This document shows positions 9,868 through 20,879 of a stretch of DNA of 64,000 nucleotides, piece by piece. The stretch lies in the NCBI GenBank assembly GCA_011032825.1, contig JAADJZ010000036.1:62001-126000 (forward strand), given 5' to 3'. The notes below the pieces were generated by a model, which saw only the letters and a list, made by a program, of their open reading frames with translations, was not told where the DNA came from and made no database searches. The DNA comes from Massariosphaeria phaeospora (taxonomy: Eukaryota > Ascomycota > Dothideomycetes > Pleosporales). The translations under genes and the position numbers were made by a program. Numbering within the stretch: the first letter of the stretch is position 1; every line of letters starts with the position of its first letter.

Positions 9868-12177
9868 TTACCGGGGCAAGCTCTGCGGCAGCGGTGGACT
9901 GCAAGGCGTAGGTGTTGACTTGTCCAAGTCTAGCGTTTTCGTTGGTTCGACTAGGCCATCAAGGCCGTTTGTCCTTTCTTCTGTCGGGGTATCTGCCTCG
10001 TTGTCGTCTTCTTCCTCCGACTCATCTTCATACTCCTCTTCATCCTCTGCCTCATCATCGTACTCGTCACCCTCGACACTCTCCATCACTGAATCCTCCA
10101 GTCCGATTTCGTCCATAGAATTCTGCGTTAAATAACTCGCTCCAAGATCTTCGCCGGCTTCGGATCCTTCATCTTCGCTAGCAATGCTGGCGGCTCGTGT
10201 CGGCTCATCATCGTCTTCGCTGTCGGTGAAGTCTGCGATGTCTAGCGGTCGCTCCCGCCAGTAGTTGAAGTCGGTATATTGTTCACCGCCTGCTGGCACC
10301 AGCAAGCCCACAGGTGGGAAGAAGTGGTCTACAATCTCACGCATGCTCGCATACCCCGTCTTGTAACTGTTGAGAGACAGTACATCTAGACTGACCTCGG
10401 CGTTCGAGTTGATGGTGAAGATCCTAGTGGATGGAATGTTGACCGAGCGGTAGCTTAGAGCGTCCGTCAGCCGATTACCAAACCCAGCGTAGAACGGAGT
10501 TTGCCCGGGCCCCTTTCCGAACAGACTCATGATGTCCCGCAAACAAGCCATCTTGAAAACTTCTGGCTTCCGGAGATAAATCTCTCGGCGCAATGCAGCG
10601 ATGGTGCGATCCGGGCTCATGATGACAGGGCCTTTGGGCAGTCGATACCCTTCTTGTACCACGCCATTTAGGTATGCCCTTGTCATGTCTGCTTGCCCTA
10701 TGGAACGACTGGTCAGATAGAAGATGTTGTAACCGTTGTTGACAATATCGGTATACAGCTTGGCTACCCCCCCGTGGGTCCAGTCTCGTCCGATGTACGT
10801 GAGCACGTGTCCGAGGGCGTCGGATTTGGTAATGGTGCCGTCAATGTCGGAGATGAGGATCGGAACGTCGTGTTTCCAGTAAAACATGTAAGCGTTGCAA
10901 ACCGAGCGGTTCACTGTGAAGCTCATGGTATTCGATCCAGGCTTTAGGTCGAGCGCCTTGAGCTGTTGACCAGTCAGACGGAGTGTCTTTGCGTAGTTGC
11001 GCGTCTCGCCAGCGGCCTTTCCCGGAGAATGCGGCGGCGAAGAGAGACCCAGGGCACTATCAGAGTCGCTCCGGAAATGCTGCGGGAATAATGGCGCAGT
11101 CTCACTCTGGGCGTCATCGCTGTGGTACCCTGGGTCAGAAACGGCGTCCGTCGAGCGCAGGGCTTCCTCGTTCAGTAAGTTCATAGTAAGTCTGCCCTGA
11201 GCAGCCGCCTTGGACTCTTCACTGCTGTAAATCCACAGGTTGCCCGTCTCGTCGACGCCAATCAGTGCGCCAATGTCATAGTTGCCTTCCAGCTCGTCGG
11301 CCAGGATCTTGCGCGCGACGACTTCGGCACGCAGAGCCTCGGCCTCACTACTCTTGTAGCCGGTCATGTCCAGCATCAGGTCCCCGCTCTCGTTGACTTT
11401 GTTGGGGATATTGGACACCAGTAGCTTCTTGGAAAGAGTGATGGCGCGGGCCATGGCTTCGCTCGGGGATACTGGCGGGGGGCTTGCTGAGCGAGCGGGG
11501 GAGTTCCAGGCAATTGCTTGCTCTTTGCTAACCTGGAGCGGATCGTGGCTTTTCGCATCGAAGGTGCCTTCGTACGAGGCTTTGGCGGACGACAGTAGAT
11601 CATGCGGCAGCTGCAGACCCGCCCAGTCTCCAGACTTCGGCCTGTCCGTCTCCGCTCGGTGCAAGTTCACGCGCTGTAGAAGGTCCGTGGGGGGGACCGA
11701 CATGGACATTCTCCCTCTTCTCCGCTCGCTGCCGCCATCGAGGTAGAGGTCTTCTGGCTCGTCCGTCAGGCCATCTGCGAGAGGTTCGATCGGCTTCTGT
11801 TCGGGGCTGGCGACGGGCGATGTCAGCGGCGACGTCTGCAGCTCCTCGGGGATGTTTTCGGAGGTCTCGAAGACGAAGAAGGCCTCGCCGCCCTCGCCGA
11901 GCTTCATGGCATAGTCCTGCTTGACGCCGTTGACCGTGAACTCGACCTGCACCGCTGTCAGCCAAGCGCCAGACCATGGTCATGCGGGCACCTTCACCTT
12001 CTTGTCCCATGGCCGCAGTATCTGGTACTTGCCGAAGCGCACATGGAACGGCGAGCATGCAAGGGTGCCGTCGGCCTGCTCGACGACGATGACGTCGATT
12101 GCGCCGCTCAGCGTGGCCGGGTTGATCGAGTTCCAGCCCTTGGAGACGGTGCCGGTGATGGAGCGCACATAGTTCAT
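9868..12177 (-). CDS. pah1: Lipin-type phosphatidate phosphatase (Pah1/Ned1)
   Basis: Two exons, 11998-12177 and 9868-11946, encode about 752 residues. The phase-0 intron has donor GTGAAG at 11997, a GCTGAC branch point and acceptor GCAG. A second donor six bases downstream would add two residues. The enzyme dephosphorylates phosphatidate to diacylglycerol at ER/nuclear membranes. The N-LIP domain starts MNYVRSITGTVSKGW and contains the family block ATLSGAIDVIVVEQ, then ACSPFHVRFGK. The catalytic HAD motif is D427-I-D429-G-T431 in the C-terminal LNS2 domain, followed by the conserved YLTSR and KGPVIMSPD-type segments and a GFGNR(L/P)TD loop. W623 in NYWRERPLDI matches the conserved tryptophan motif of Pah1. 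An acidic tail (about 640-715) resembles the yeast tail that binds the Nem1-Spo7 phosphatase. A Ser/Pro-rich middle could be regulated by phosphorylation. Confidence 0.93.
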
Positions 12178-13023
12178 GGCGAGGGTGCCGTGTGCCTCAT
12201 GCGCGGGAGGTGTGCAGTGCGGGCGGACGGCGGATTACGAGGTATTTGCAGCCCGGAAGACTCCCGCCAGGAAATGGCCGCGTTCCTCTGCGCGTGGAGG
12301 GGCAGCGTGTGGCCGGGCGCAGAGGCCGTTTGCGCAGTCGAGTGGAATGGTCGGGGGCAGCAAAGTGGATGAAAGATGCACACTGCGATGGATAGTGATG
12401 GCGACGGTAGGTGTAGGGCCGAGGAGTGGTGGAGCGGACAGAGTGAAGGTGAAGCTTTGCGGGCGGTGCCTAGCTATGTTCTGCCACCGACCACCGACCG
12501 ACCTCGGGACAGCCACACGGACGCTGGCGGATGGGTCATGGGATTGGCAGTGGCATTGGCGAGCCGCGGCACAGTGCACGCCATGTGTCAGAGTGTGAGG
12601 ATGTGGATGTGCAGGTGCGAAGTTATGCCACTGTCACGTCTCCCGCTGTTCAGGGCGCAGCCAGCAGGACGGTGACAGCTGGACGGCCGACGGGGTCCAA
12701 AAACGCAGCTGGGCGAGCGAACCGTGGACTGGCGCGGCCTTTTGGCTTTTGGCTTTTGGCTTTTGGCGGGGGGTGCCAAGTTTGCTTGACACGGCCGGGC
12801 CGACTCGGCAGCCGCAAAAACGAGCGAAAGCCAAAGCCACGCCGCAAATGCACCGATGCAGCCCTGCAAGCGGTGCCCCATGGATTCTGGATGACCGTTC
12901 CGTTTCCTGCGCTTGCGCTCCTCCACGCTGCTGCACCGAACGCCGAACGCGCTGGGAGACGCACCTGCACACACCGCAAGCCAGCAGCAGGCCGCGGCGA
13001 CGCCAACCCCAGCCGCTGCCGCC
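12178..13023. promoter_or_regulatory. divergent promoter region, lipin and fn3 gene
   Basis: 846 bases between the start codons of the minus-strand lipin gene and the plus-strand fibronectin-III gene, so it must contain both promoters and 5' UTRs. A TTTTGGC heptamer repeated four times lies at 12740-12768. No TATA box or defined factor site can be assigned with confidence. Overlapping ORFs here lack gene-like content. Confidence 0.55.
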
Positions 13024-16000
13024 ATGCTCTCGCACCCGCCGCCGGCGCTCTACTGGGCCCCCGACGTCGCCCGCTACAACATGGAGGCCCTCGTCTTCCT
13101 CTCGTCGGGCTGGCTCAGGACGGCCTGCATTCTCTCCGCCCTCGTCTGGTATGGCTCCCCGCCCCGTCTGCGCTTTCTTCTCGCTCCGTGCGCACTTGCT
13201 GACTCCCTTGCGCGTCCAGGCTCGTGTTCCGCGCTTACCAGGTGCTGTCGCTGCCTGTCGAGAAGCTCGTCGTGCTCCTGGGTCTCGAGGTGCCTGTCGC
13301 GCCGCTGGTCTCTCTCGCCGGAATCAAGGCGGACGGTGTTTTGCTGCACTGGAAGCCACCTGACCAGCGCGCATCCGTGGTCAAGTATGTGATACGCATC
13401 AACGGGATTGACAGTAGGTGCTGCCCTCCCACGAGACGCATCGCGAGCTGATCAGGACTAGTCGGCGACGTCTCGCCCCAGGAAACGTCCGTCACCATCG
13501 AGAACCTCCAGCCAGACCACCATTATGTTATCCGCATCGTTACCCTCAATGCCGCCAATTTCCAAGCCCCGAGTGTCCCCATCCGCCTCCGCACCCTGCT
13601 TGCCGAAACCGAAGACTTCTACAATGCTGCGCCGCAGAAAGACACGCAGGAAGGGCGCGAAGATGCCGACTCCACCCCAACTCCGATCATCCGACCGAAC
13701 AAGAACCTCGTCGACGTCGCCGTTCCTCCAACCGTTGCGCCGGTCATGGCTCGAGAACACAGCAACAGCACATCGCGCGTGCGACGGTCAGATCCTGGGC
13801 GACGCAACTCTCCAGCCTCGCAGACCGTAGATCAGGCTCGCTCCGCCCAGGAAACGGCAGCCTCTATGGAATCTATCAAGAAATTGACCGAAAAGCTGGA
13901 TAGCCTCCGCCGGGACTTGGACGATGCCGAGAGACAAATTCGGGATGACGAGGAGGAGTTTCACACCATGAAGACATTGTTGATGGAGAAAAGGGACGAA
14001 AAAAGGGTGGCTTTGAAGGAAAAGGAGGACGCTAGCCGCGATTTGAGAAAGGAAGTGGCTGCACTGGAACGCGCAAATGCCTCCGCCCAGGCCCGGCGAA
14101 CCCACCAGGAGAAAATACTACACCAGAAGCAAGCTGAGAGGAAGAAGCTGAAAGATGATGTTGCTCGATGGACGCGTGAAGCGGGCGAGCTACAGACTAC
14201 TGCCGAGCGGATCGAGGAAGAGCGAGCTGAATATGAATCTACCTCGGAAGCACGAATGCAGACACTCAAGGACAAATATGCGGAGGTGGTGCAAATAAAT
14301 AAGAGTCTAGAGGACGCCATTCGCGAAAAGGGCACGCAAATCAAGGCGCTGGAGGAGGAGCGAAAGACGTTGGAAGAGGGTGAAGAGGGCGGGGAGGCTC
14401 CGGAAGGGAACGACACTGCCGATACGGAAGAGGACAGACGATGGGTGCTGACTTTGACTGCTCTGCAACAACGCTACGCCCAGGCCTGGACTCTTTTCAC
14501 CGAAGCGGAACGTGCCAATCAAGAGGCTTCGAACAGGCTGGCCTTCTTGCAACAGCGCCGTATGAGCCAACCTCAAGTCTTCAATGGTATGCCTATACAG
14601 GATCTTCCTGCCAGACGGAACAGCCAGCGAGCACGACCGCTCAGCTTGCGCGATTCTTTGGCTTCGGCACCTCCTGGAGGCTTCCACCACCCGACTGCTG
14701 TTCCTTTCAACAGCACTGTTACAGGCGCGTCTCCCACTTTTCCATCCGGTAGATTCTACTTCAACTATAAGAATGGGATGACTCTCCCACCCCCAAGTGC
14801 TATCAAGTCTTCATTCTCCCAAGCGGATATTGATAGTTTGACTGGGGGCGCCCCGATGAGTCCCACCGCTGCTGGCGCCTTGTTACCGTCAGGTCTGTTC
14901 GGAGACGACACAGGCTTGACAGATGCCGAAGACGAAGATGATCCAGGACCTCCACAGCCACTACTGAATCCTTCACCTCACTTTCGTAATGTTTTGGCAG
15001 GGTTAGGAGCGCCTGGCACCTTAGACCAAGGACGGGATCCCAGTTCGCCGGTCTCTGTGCAGAGTCGTTCTCCCAGCGTGTTTGCTAGCCCGCGAGAGAG
15101 TGCTGGGCAATTGTCGCACTATCCCAACCTCGAGAATCTGGACAGCGACCGACGTTCAATACGCTCCACGTCTAGCTCCTTCATGAACCATCCACCTGTC
15201 ACGCGCTTCGGGGGTCTGTTTGGGCTGAACCGGCAGCGGGGTAAGACTTTGGACCAGGGGCCTCCGCTGGGTTCCTTGAAGCAATCACAGAGCCAATCTC
15301 TACCCCGCCAAGAAAGTAGCCTGGATCCAATTGGGTCCCAGCGACGGCGAGGAAGCCATTCAGGAGGCGCTTGGTACGACGCATTCGTGCGCACCAAAAC
15401 CCAGCCCGTGGAGTCGACGACCAGCCCCAATCACGTGGCAACCCGGAAAAGGGCCTTCAACATGTTTGGTTCGAAGGGCGATCCATGGCTGACCTCTGCG
15501 CTAGGCATTGACAGGCCATCTTCTCCGCGTCAGGGGTCAACAACCTCCGCGGAGACGAACCCTTTCCCCAGGCCCTCTACAGAGAGTCACACACGATTTG
15601 GATGGTCCATAGATTCGTTCGGCGCTCGCAGCAGCCCTCTCGGCGTCGATTGGAGTATGGACAACAACACCGCATCGCCCTGGTCAAGAATGCCTTCGCG
15701 CCGCCCTTCCATACAGCACGGGTCAACAGTCAGCTTGATCAACGAAGATTTGCTACAGGGTGACAGTCCAGATTTCCCATCAACCATTCGATCCCCCACG
15801 CAAGCACCCATCGGTACGCGACCACAGTCGTCAGCATCGCACCTGCCAAGCTCTTCGTCCATTTCTCCGACGCCCCCGAAATTGAATCCTGCTGCACCAC
15901 AGTTCAAGAGCATATTCTTGCGCGAGAAGAAATCCGAAGAGGACAAGGCAGAGAAAGCGAGAAGGGCAGCCGAGAAAGCAGCCGAGAAAGAAGCTAAGAA

Positions 16001-16568
16001 AGCTGAAAGGAAGGAGGAGAAGAAGGCCAAAGCTGAGAAGTCGCACAAGGGCAAAGACAAAGAGAAGGCTGCCGAGACGTCTGCTAGTGGCTCTCTACAT
16101 TCACCCCAGGATCCCAGACACTCAAGAGACACTCCATCGCTATCTACGGCTGATCTCTCGGATGCTTCTCCGCGCGAGTCCTTGGAGAGGTCCCTTTCTC
16201 AGACGACTGCAGAGTCCCTGACACCTGCCAATACTTTAGGTAAAGAAACCCTCATGCAAAAGCTTTCGCGCAAAGGTAGCTCGATCCAATTTAGCAAAAA
16301 GAACTCTCTCTTCTCGAAGAAGTCGAGCGAGACTGTTGCGCCGGATGAGATGGACGGGGAATTCGGCGGCAGTCTGGCCAGAAGCGTGGATAGCGTGGGT
16401 AACAGCCCGTCGATCGGCACACCCAAGGACAAGACGAGCGCCCTCAGCTGGAGCTCGATTAAGCAGATTGGGAAACGCAAGGACAAAACCCCGAGCTTGC
16501 ATGAGAGTATCGCGAGTGAGACTACAGGCGATGAAGATGAGTGGTATGTGGAGTCTGTCCGTAGTTGA
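13024..16568 (+). CDS. fibronectin-III and coiled-coil membrane-anchored protein
   Basis: Three exons, 13024-13148, 13220-13413 and 13462-16568, encode 1,141 residues. The introns are 71 and 48 nt (GTATGG..CCAG phase 2, GTAGGT..CTAG phase 1). Residues about 20-75 are strongly hydrophobic, with one or two likely membrane helices (ALVFLSSGWLRTACILSALV and the next segment). Residues about 76-155 form one fibronectin type III domain, with the LHWKPP strand, the YVIRING strand and the LQPDHHYVIRIVTLNA motif. A long coiled coil (about 242-415, Glu/Lys/Arg-rich with heptad Leu) follows. Then comes a Ser/Pro-rich, probably disordered region, a Lys/Glu/Ala-rich helix (about 927-980) and an acidic end. 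Fungal proteins of this architecture exist, but I cannot assign a function. A membrane-anchored scaffold is an inference from the layout. The stop lies only about 170 bases before the AT-rich block. Confidence 0.8.
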
Positions 16569-16836
16569 GTTACTGTTCTGGTTGCTGTGATAGCGTTGGA
16601 GCGACTGCATCAGCGAGCTTGGTTGGTTGAGACATTTTCTTCTAAATGACTGCATGGCCATGGCGCGAAATGGAAACCTTCACTTACTTTTATTTTACCT
16701 CTTTGGTAGGTGATGGTGTAGAGCTACTCGGGCCTAAAGTTTCTCTAAAAAATCTCAAGAGATTGCCCGCGCGAAGCGCGAGCTACCTACCTTAGTGCAA
16801 ATAATTAGCTTAGTGCAATCTAAAACCTACTATATT
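16569..16836. other. gene-rich to AT-rich boundary
   Basis: The 3' flank of the fn3 gene. Up to about 16,740 the composition is ordinary; after about 16,790 it is AT-rich with many TAA/TAG words. A GC-rich partly palindromic tract, GCCCGCGCGAAGCGCGAGC, lies at 16,764-16,782 right at the switch and may be the remains of a transposon terminus. Confidence 0.6.
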
Positions 16837-16841
16837 AATTA

Positions 16842-16891
16842 ACGTAAACTACTAGTAACCTAGCCAAAAAATGCCAAGACTACGAATACTA
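16842..16891 (+). repeat. left arm of an inverted repeat (transposon terminus)
   Basis: This 50-base segment begins ACGTAAACTACTAGTAACC and matches the reverse complement of 20,477-20,543. The right arm carries an extra internal duplication of the GTAACCTAGC part. The match extends a few bases outward (TTA). Probably terminal inverted repeats of a DNA transposon, with later insertions between them. Confidence 0.65.
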
Positions 16892-17229
16892 ACTTGCTTT
16901 TACTATGCTTACACTTACGAACGCGCAATTACGTAAATACAAAAGCAAACTTTTTTTTGCTTTTAAAGCTTTTAAAGCTAGCAAATTCTAAAGCTTTTAC
17001 ACAGCTACATAGTTTTTTACTATTAATTACTATTAACTTGCTAAACGCAATAAAGAAATACTTTTTAGTTTAAAAACTACGTTTACTTTCTGTAAGCTTA
17101 CGAGCACTAAAAAAAAACAATTGTCTAATACATTTTTAACTTTAACGCGCAAGAATTTGCGCTTTTTCTATCTAAAGTAGCTAATATAGCTAATAAACTA
17201 CTAGGCAAGCGTAGTAGCAAGCTAGTAAG

Positions 17230-18500
17230 CAAAAACTAGCTTGCGCGCTTCGTAACGCGTTTATCTAAGCTCAAAATAGCTTTCAATTGAGCTAAGAATA
17301 AGCAGAGAATACATCAAAAGAATCTAGAGATAATTAGCGCGTAGTTTAAGCTAGTAAAGAATACTAAAGCTAAGTACAGCGTTTACAACAACAACGTGTA
17401 CAACTTTAACAAAACTAGCTTTTAAATAAGCGTAATTAGCTCTATAAAAGTCGTTACAAGCTTTTAAAAACGTACTCAACCTAATTTTATCTAGCTAGGC
17501 AATTGAGAGTAGGTAATAGTTATCTAGAGCATTTGCGCCGCAGAGTACGCAATCTCGCTATTTATTATCTACAAAAAACGCGTTTATATCTTAGCATAGT
17601 ACGAGAAAAACTTTATACTTAGCAATTAATAGCTTTTAGTTTCTAAGAATAGCTAGATAAACAATGCTTTTAGTTTTAAGTAGTTAAAGCACTTTAACGC
17701 GCATACAAAAGCGCGTTAGGTAAGAAAGTATTAGCTACTTATTTTAAACGGCTATAAGAGCTACTAATCTTAGAATTTTAAAAACTATTGCTTTGAGAAC
17801 AAGATTTTTACGCTTTGCATGCTAGCTTATTTATTTTATATTCTTTAGCTACTAGATGTAGTTTGCTTTTCGCTGCTAAAGCTAAAGTACTTTTAACGCG
17901 TTTGAAACTTAGCGCGCTAGCACGTTTTTTATATTAACAAAAAAAGCTTTTTGCTAGCTTTTAGAAACGCGTTTTTTAAAGTGTTTACAACAAAAAACTG
18001 CAAGAAAGCTTTTAAAGTTTTAAAGTAGTTTCTATTAACGCGTAAATAGTTTTTAGTTGTTTTAAAGTATAGCTGCGTACTTTGCTACTACTTTTTGTAC
18101 TAAAAACGTCGTAGCAGTTAAAAACTCTAAGCAATATACTTAAATTTAAATCGCAATTAAAGCTAGTACGCAATTCTATTACTAAATTGCTTATTTTAGC
18201 GCAAAGTAGCTTTTTTTAGCTTGTAAAAAAAGCTAAATTAATGCTGCATTAGAACGCGCTTAAAAATTAATTAGCAAAGATAACTAAATAGAAATTGCGC
18301 AAACGAAAGTAGATTTAGTATAGTAGTACAAAAGAGTATAGTAAAAAATTAGCGCAAGTAGCTACTAAAGCGTTTACAGCGCTTTAGCTATTAAAAAAAG
18401 CGCGTAGTAAAAAGAGTTAAAAAAAAGCATAACTAGCTCTACGACGCTGTAAAAACTATAGTTATAACGTATTCTACTACTAAGCAAGTTAACTTACTAA
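17230..18500 (+). pseudogene. Fot1/pogo-type transposase relic (copy 1)
   Basis: The three forward frames, read through many TAA/TAG stops, give the DDE_1 transposase landmarks of fungal Fot1/pogo elements. These are VYNFNKTSF (family YNFDETGF, first catalytic Asp changed to Asn) near 17,390, a VVT box, a GNREWVTVIQSI-like block, FIIYK, WLKHF, and LILNGYKSY (family LILDGHESH) near 17,740, then LLDV (family QPLDV) near 17,860. A zinc-knuckle-like RRCKN lies near 18,440. Asp-to-Asn, His-to-Tyr and Gln/Trp-to-stop changes are what RIP produces. Not functional. Confidence 0.8.
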
Positions 18501-18559
18501 GTAGATTAAAAAAGCTTAGCAGCATTAACTTATGCTACGCATTTTTAATTTTATTACTA

Positions 18560-19215
18560 TTAAACAAAAAGCCTACGTACGTTGAGCTTATATTTAATTT
18601 AGAAAATGCTTTTGTATTTTTTTTGCATATTTGCGCGTTGTGTTTAGTTTCTCTATAGTTTCTACAGCGCTATAAAGCTAGTTAAACTCTTTTTTAATTA
18701 CTACTACTACGAGCTTTCTTTAACTACTTAGCAGCTACTAAAGTTTTTGCAGCTACTTAAGCTACTACTTTACTATACTCTATTATACTACTATGCTAGA
18801 TATGCTTGCGCTTACGCAATTTTCGCTTAGTTATTACTACTAATTACTTTTTAAGCTTTTTGTTGCGAGCAGCAAAAAGCGCGTTTTAGTACAGCATTAG
18901 CTTACTACTTTTTATAAGCTAGAAAAAGCTAGCTTAAGCTATAATAAGCAACTAAGTAAAAAACTTTTGTATAAGCTTTAACTAAAATCTAAACTCGTAA
19001 GTATTGCTTAGTATTTTTAACTACTATAGCGTTTTCTATAGTAGAAGTGCTAGTAAAATACGTAGCTATACTTTAAAGCAATCTAACACAACTTACGCAT
19101 TAATAAAAAGTAGCTCTAATACTTTAAAAGCTTTTGAACAGTTTTTCTCTATAAACACGTTAAAAAACGCGTTTTTAAAAGTAAAAAAAAAGCTTTTTTT
19201 ATTAATGTAAAAAAC
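18560..19215 (-). pseudogene. Fot1/pogo C-terminal relic, opposite orientation
   Basis: On the minus strand this stretch reads like the C-terminal part of the same transposase family. It has KRVF followed by a Lys-rich segment and a SIATYFTSTSTIENAI-type segment aligning with the region after the DDE domain of copy 1. It lies tail to tail with copy 1. The plus-strand ORF at 19,004-19,210 is a shadow. Confidence 0.5.
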
Positions 19216-19565
19216 GCGTTAGCGTGCTAAGTTTCTAATGCGCTAAAAGTACTTGCACTTTAGTAGCAAAAAGTAAACTACGTTAAGTAGCTAAAAAATG
19301 TGCAACGAGTAGAAAAGTATGCAAAAAGTTAAAATCTTGTATTCAAAATAGTAGTTTTTTAAATTCTAGTTAAAGTAGCTTTTATAGCTGTTTAGAATAA
19401 GTAGCTAGTATACGTTTACTTAGCGCGCTAGAAGCTTTAGAATTAGTATATATTGTAAGCAAAGAAAGCAAGCTAAATTCTACTTTTGCTATTAAACAAT
19501 TGCGCGTTTTGTTGTTAAACTATGTTACGTTAATAAAAAAGTAAATAGTTTTAGCAAAACCTAAT

Positions 19566-20036
19566 TGTTATCAAAAGTGTTTTTTTATCGAAAGTAACTG
19601 TAATCGAACGTAAAAATTTCGCCTAAGAAATTGTTCTATATTCAAAAAGCTTAATAACAACAAAAAAAACAATTTTATTTTTATTTTAAATAGAATAACA
19701 AAGTAACAATTTGTTGCTTATAGATCTAATCTATGTATAAAATGTACTTAAAAAAGTTAACTACAAAAAATTAAAATTGTAAAAAAATTTCTGCTAATTT
19801 ATATAGTTTTATAATTTTTTGTTAAAAGCGTTTTACTTTGCTTGCTACGTTTTGCTACGTCGTAGTACTTGTAGCGCTTGTAGCAACTTTTGCTTAGTAT
19901 GCTACGTGCTAAAGCTTTGTAGTACTCGTAGCGTATTACGTAACTTTGCTAACTTAATTCTACTTCGCGCGTTGTTGTACTTTTATTTTACAAACTTATA
20001 AGTTTAAACAATTCTTTTCGCGTTGTTGCTTAGTTT
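19566..20036 (-). repeat. truncated solo LTR of the 500-bp gypsy LTR family
   Basis: Matches, along most of its length, the two 500-bp LTRs at 23,707-24,206 and 30,330-30,829, in the same orientation (starting TGTTAT on the plus strand). About 30 bases of the far end are missing where the inverted-repeat element at 20,043 begins. It is more AT-shifted than the paired LTRs. Confidence 0.8.
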
Positions 20037-20042
20037 TTAATA

Positions 20043-20476
20043 GGCTAGCGAATAGGTATAAGTTAAGTTAAAGTTGAGTTAAATTCGCACGAACTAGAAA
20101 ACGAAAATTAAAATCTTTACTTTTTAATATCTTACCTAATACTACAGATATACTAATGCAAATTTAACACGTGCTGCAGATATATAAATACAATTATATG
20201 TAAAATTATTAGAGAATTCTAGCTAGTCTAGAGTATATTTTATTTATCTTTTATAGATCTAATAAATAAAAAGCTATATTAAAGAAGCTAGACTAGCTAG
20301 AATTCTCTAATAATTTTATATATAATTGTGTTTATATATTTGCAGTACGTGTTAAATTTGCATTAGTATATCTATAGTATTAGGTAAGATATTAAAAAGT
20401 AAAGATTTTAATTTTTGTTTTCTAGTTCGTGCGAATCTAACTCAACTTTAACTTAACCTATACCTATTCGCTAGCC
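20043..20476. mobile_element. 434-bp palindromic MITE-like element
   Basis: Two arms of about 195 bases are near-perfect reverse complements. The left arm starts GGCTAGCGAATAGGTATAAG and the right arm ends with its complement. They are separated by a spacer of about 50 bases. The element is flanked by TA on both sides, as expected for Tc1/mariner-type (pogo-like) insertion. There is no coding capacity. Confidence 0.85.
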
Positions 20477-20543
20477 TAGTATTCGTAGTTTTAGCATTTT
20501 TTAGCTAGGTTACTAGTTTAGCTAAGTTACTAGTAGTTTACGT
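20477..20543 (-). repeat. right arm of an inverted repeat (transposon terminus)
   Basis: Reverse complement of the segment at 16,842-16,891, with a short internal duplication. See that entry. Confidence 0.65.
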
Positions 20544-20879
20544 TAATAAGTATACTTACTAGATAATAACGCTTATAATACTAAAGCGCAAAGCGTTTTA
20601 AAAAGTATATAGCAAAATTGCAGCTTTAAATCTTACTAAAATTGTTATCTAATAACTAAGTTAACGCTTGCTTATAAAGTAGCTAGCTAGGTACGCTAAC
20701 TAGTTAACTTATATACTAAACTTATACTTTTAAAACTATAGTAGTACCTAACGCTAGATAATACCTAGCTAAGTAAAGAAAATACTTTACTACTTGCTTA
20801 CTAATTTAGTTCTATTAGCGTTAAATTTAAGTTACAAACGCAGCTTATAGAAGTTATAAATAAAGTAGTAAATAAAAGT

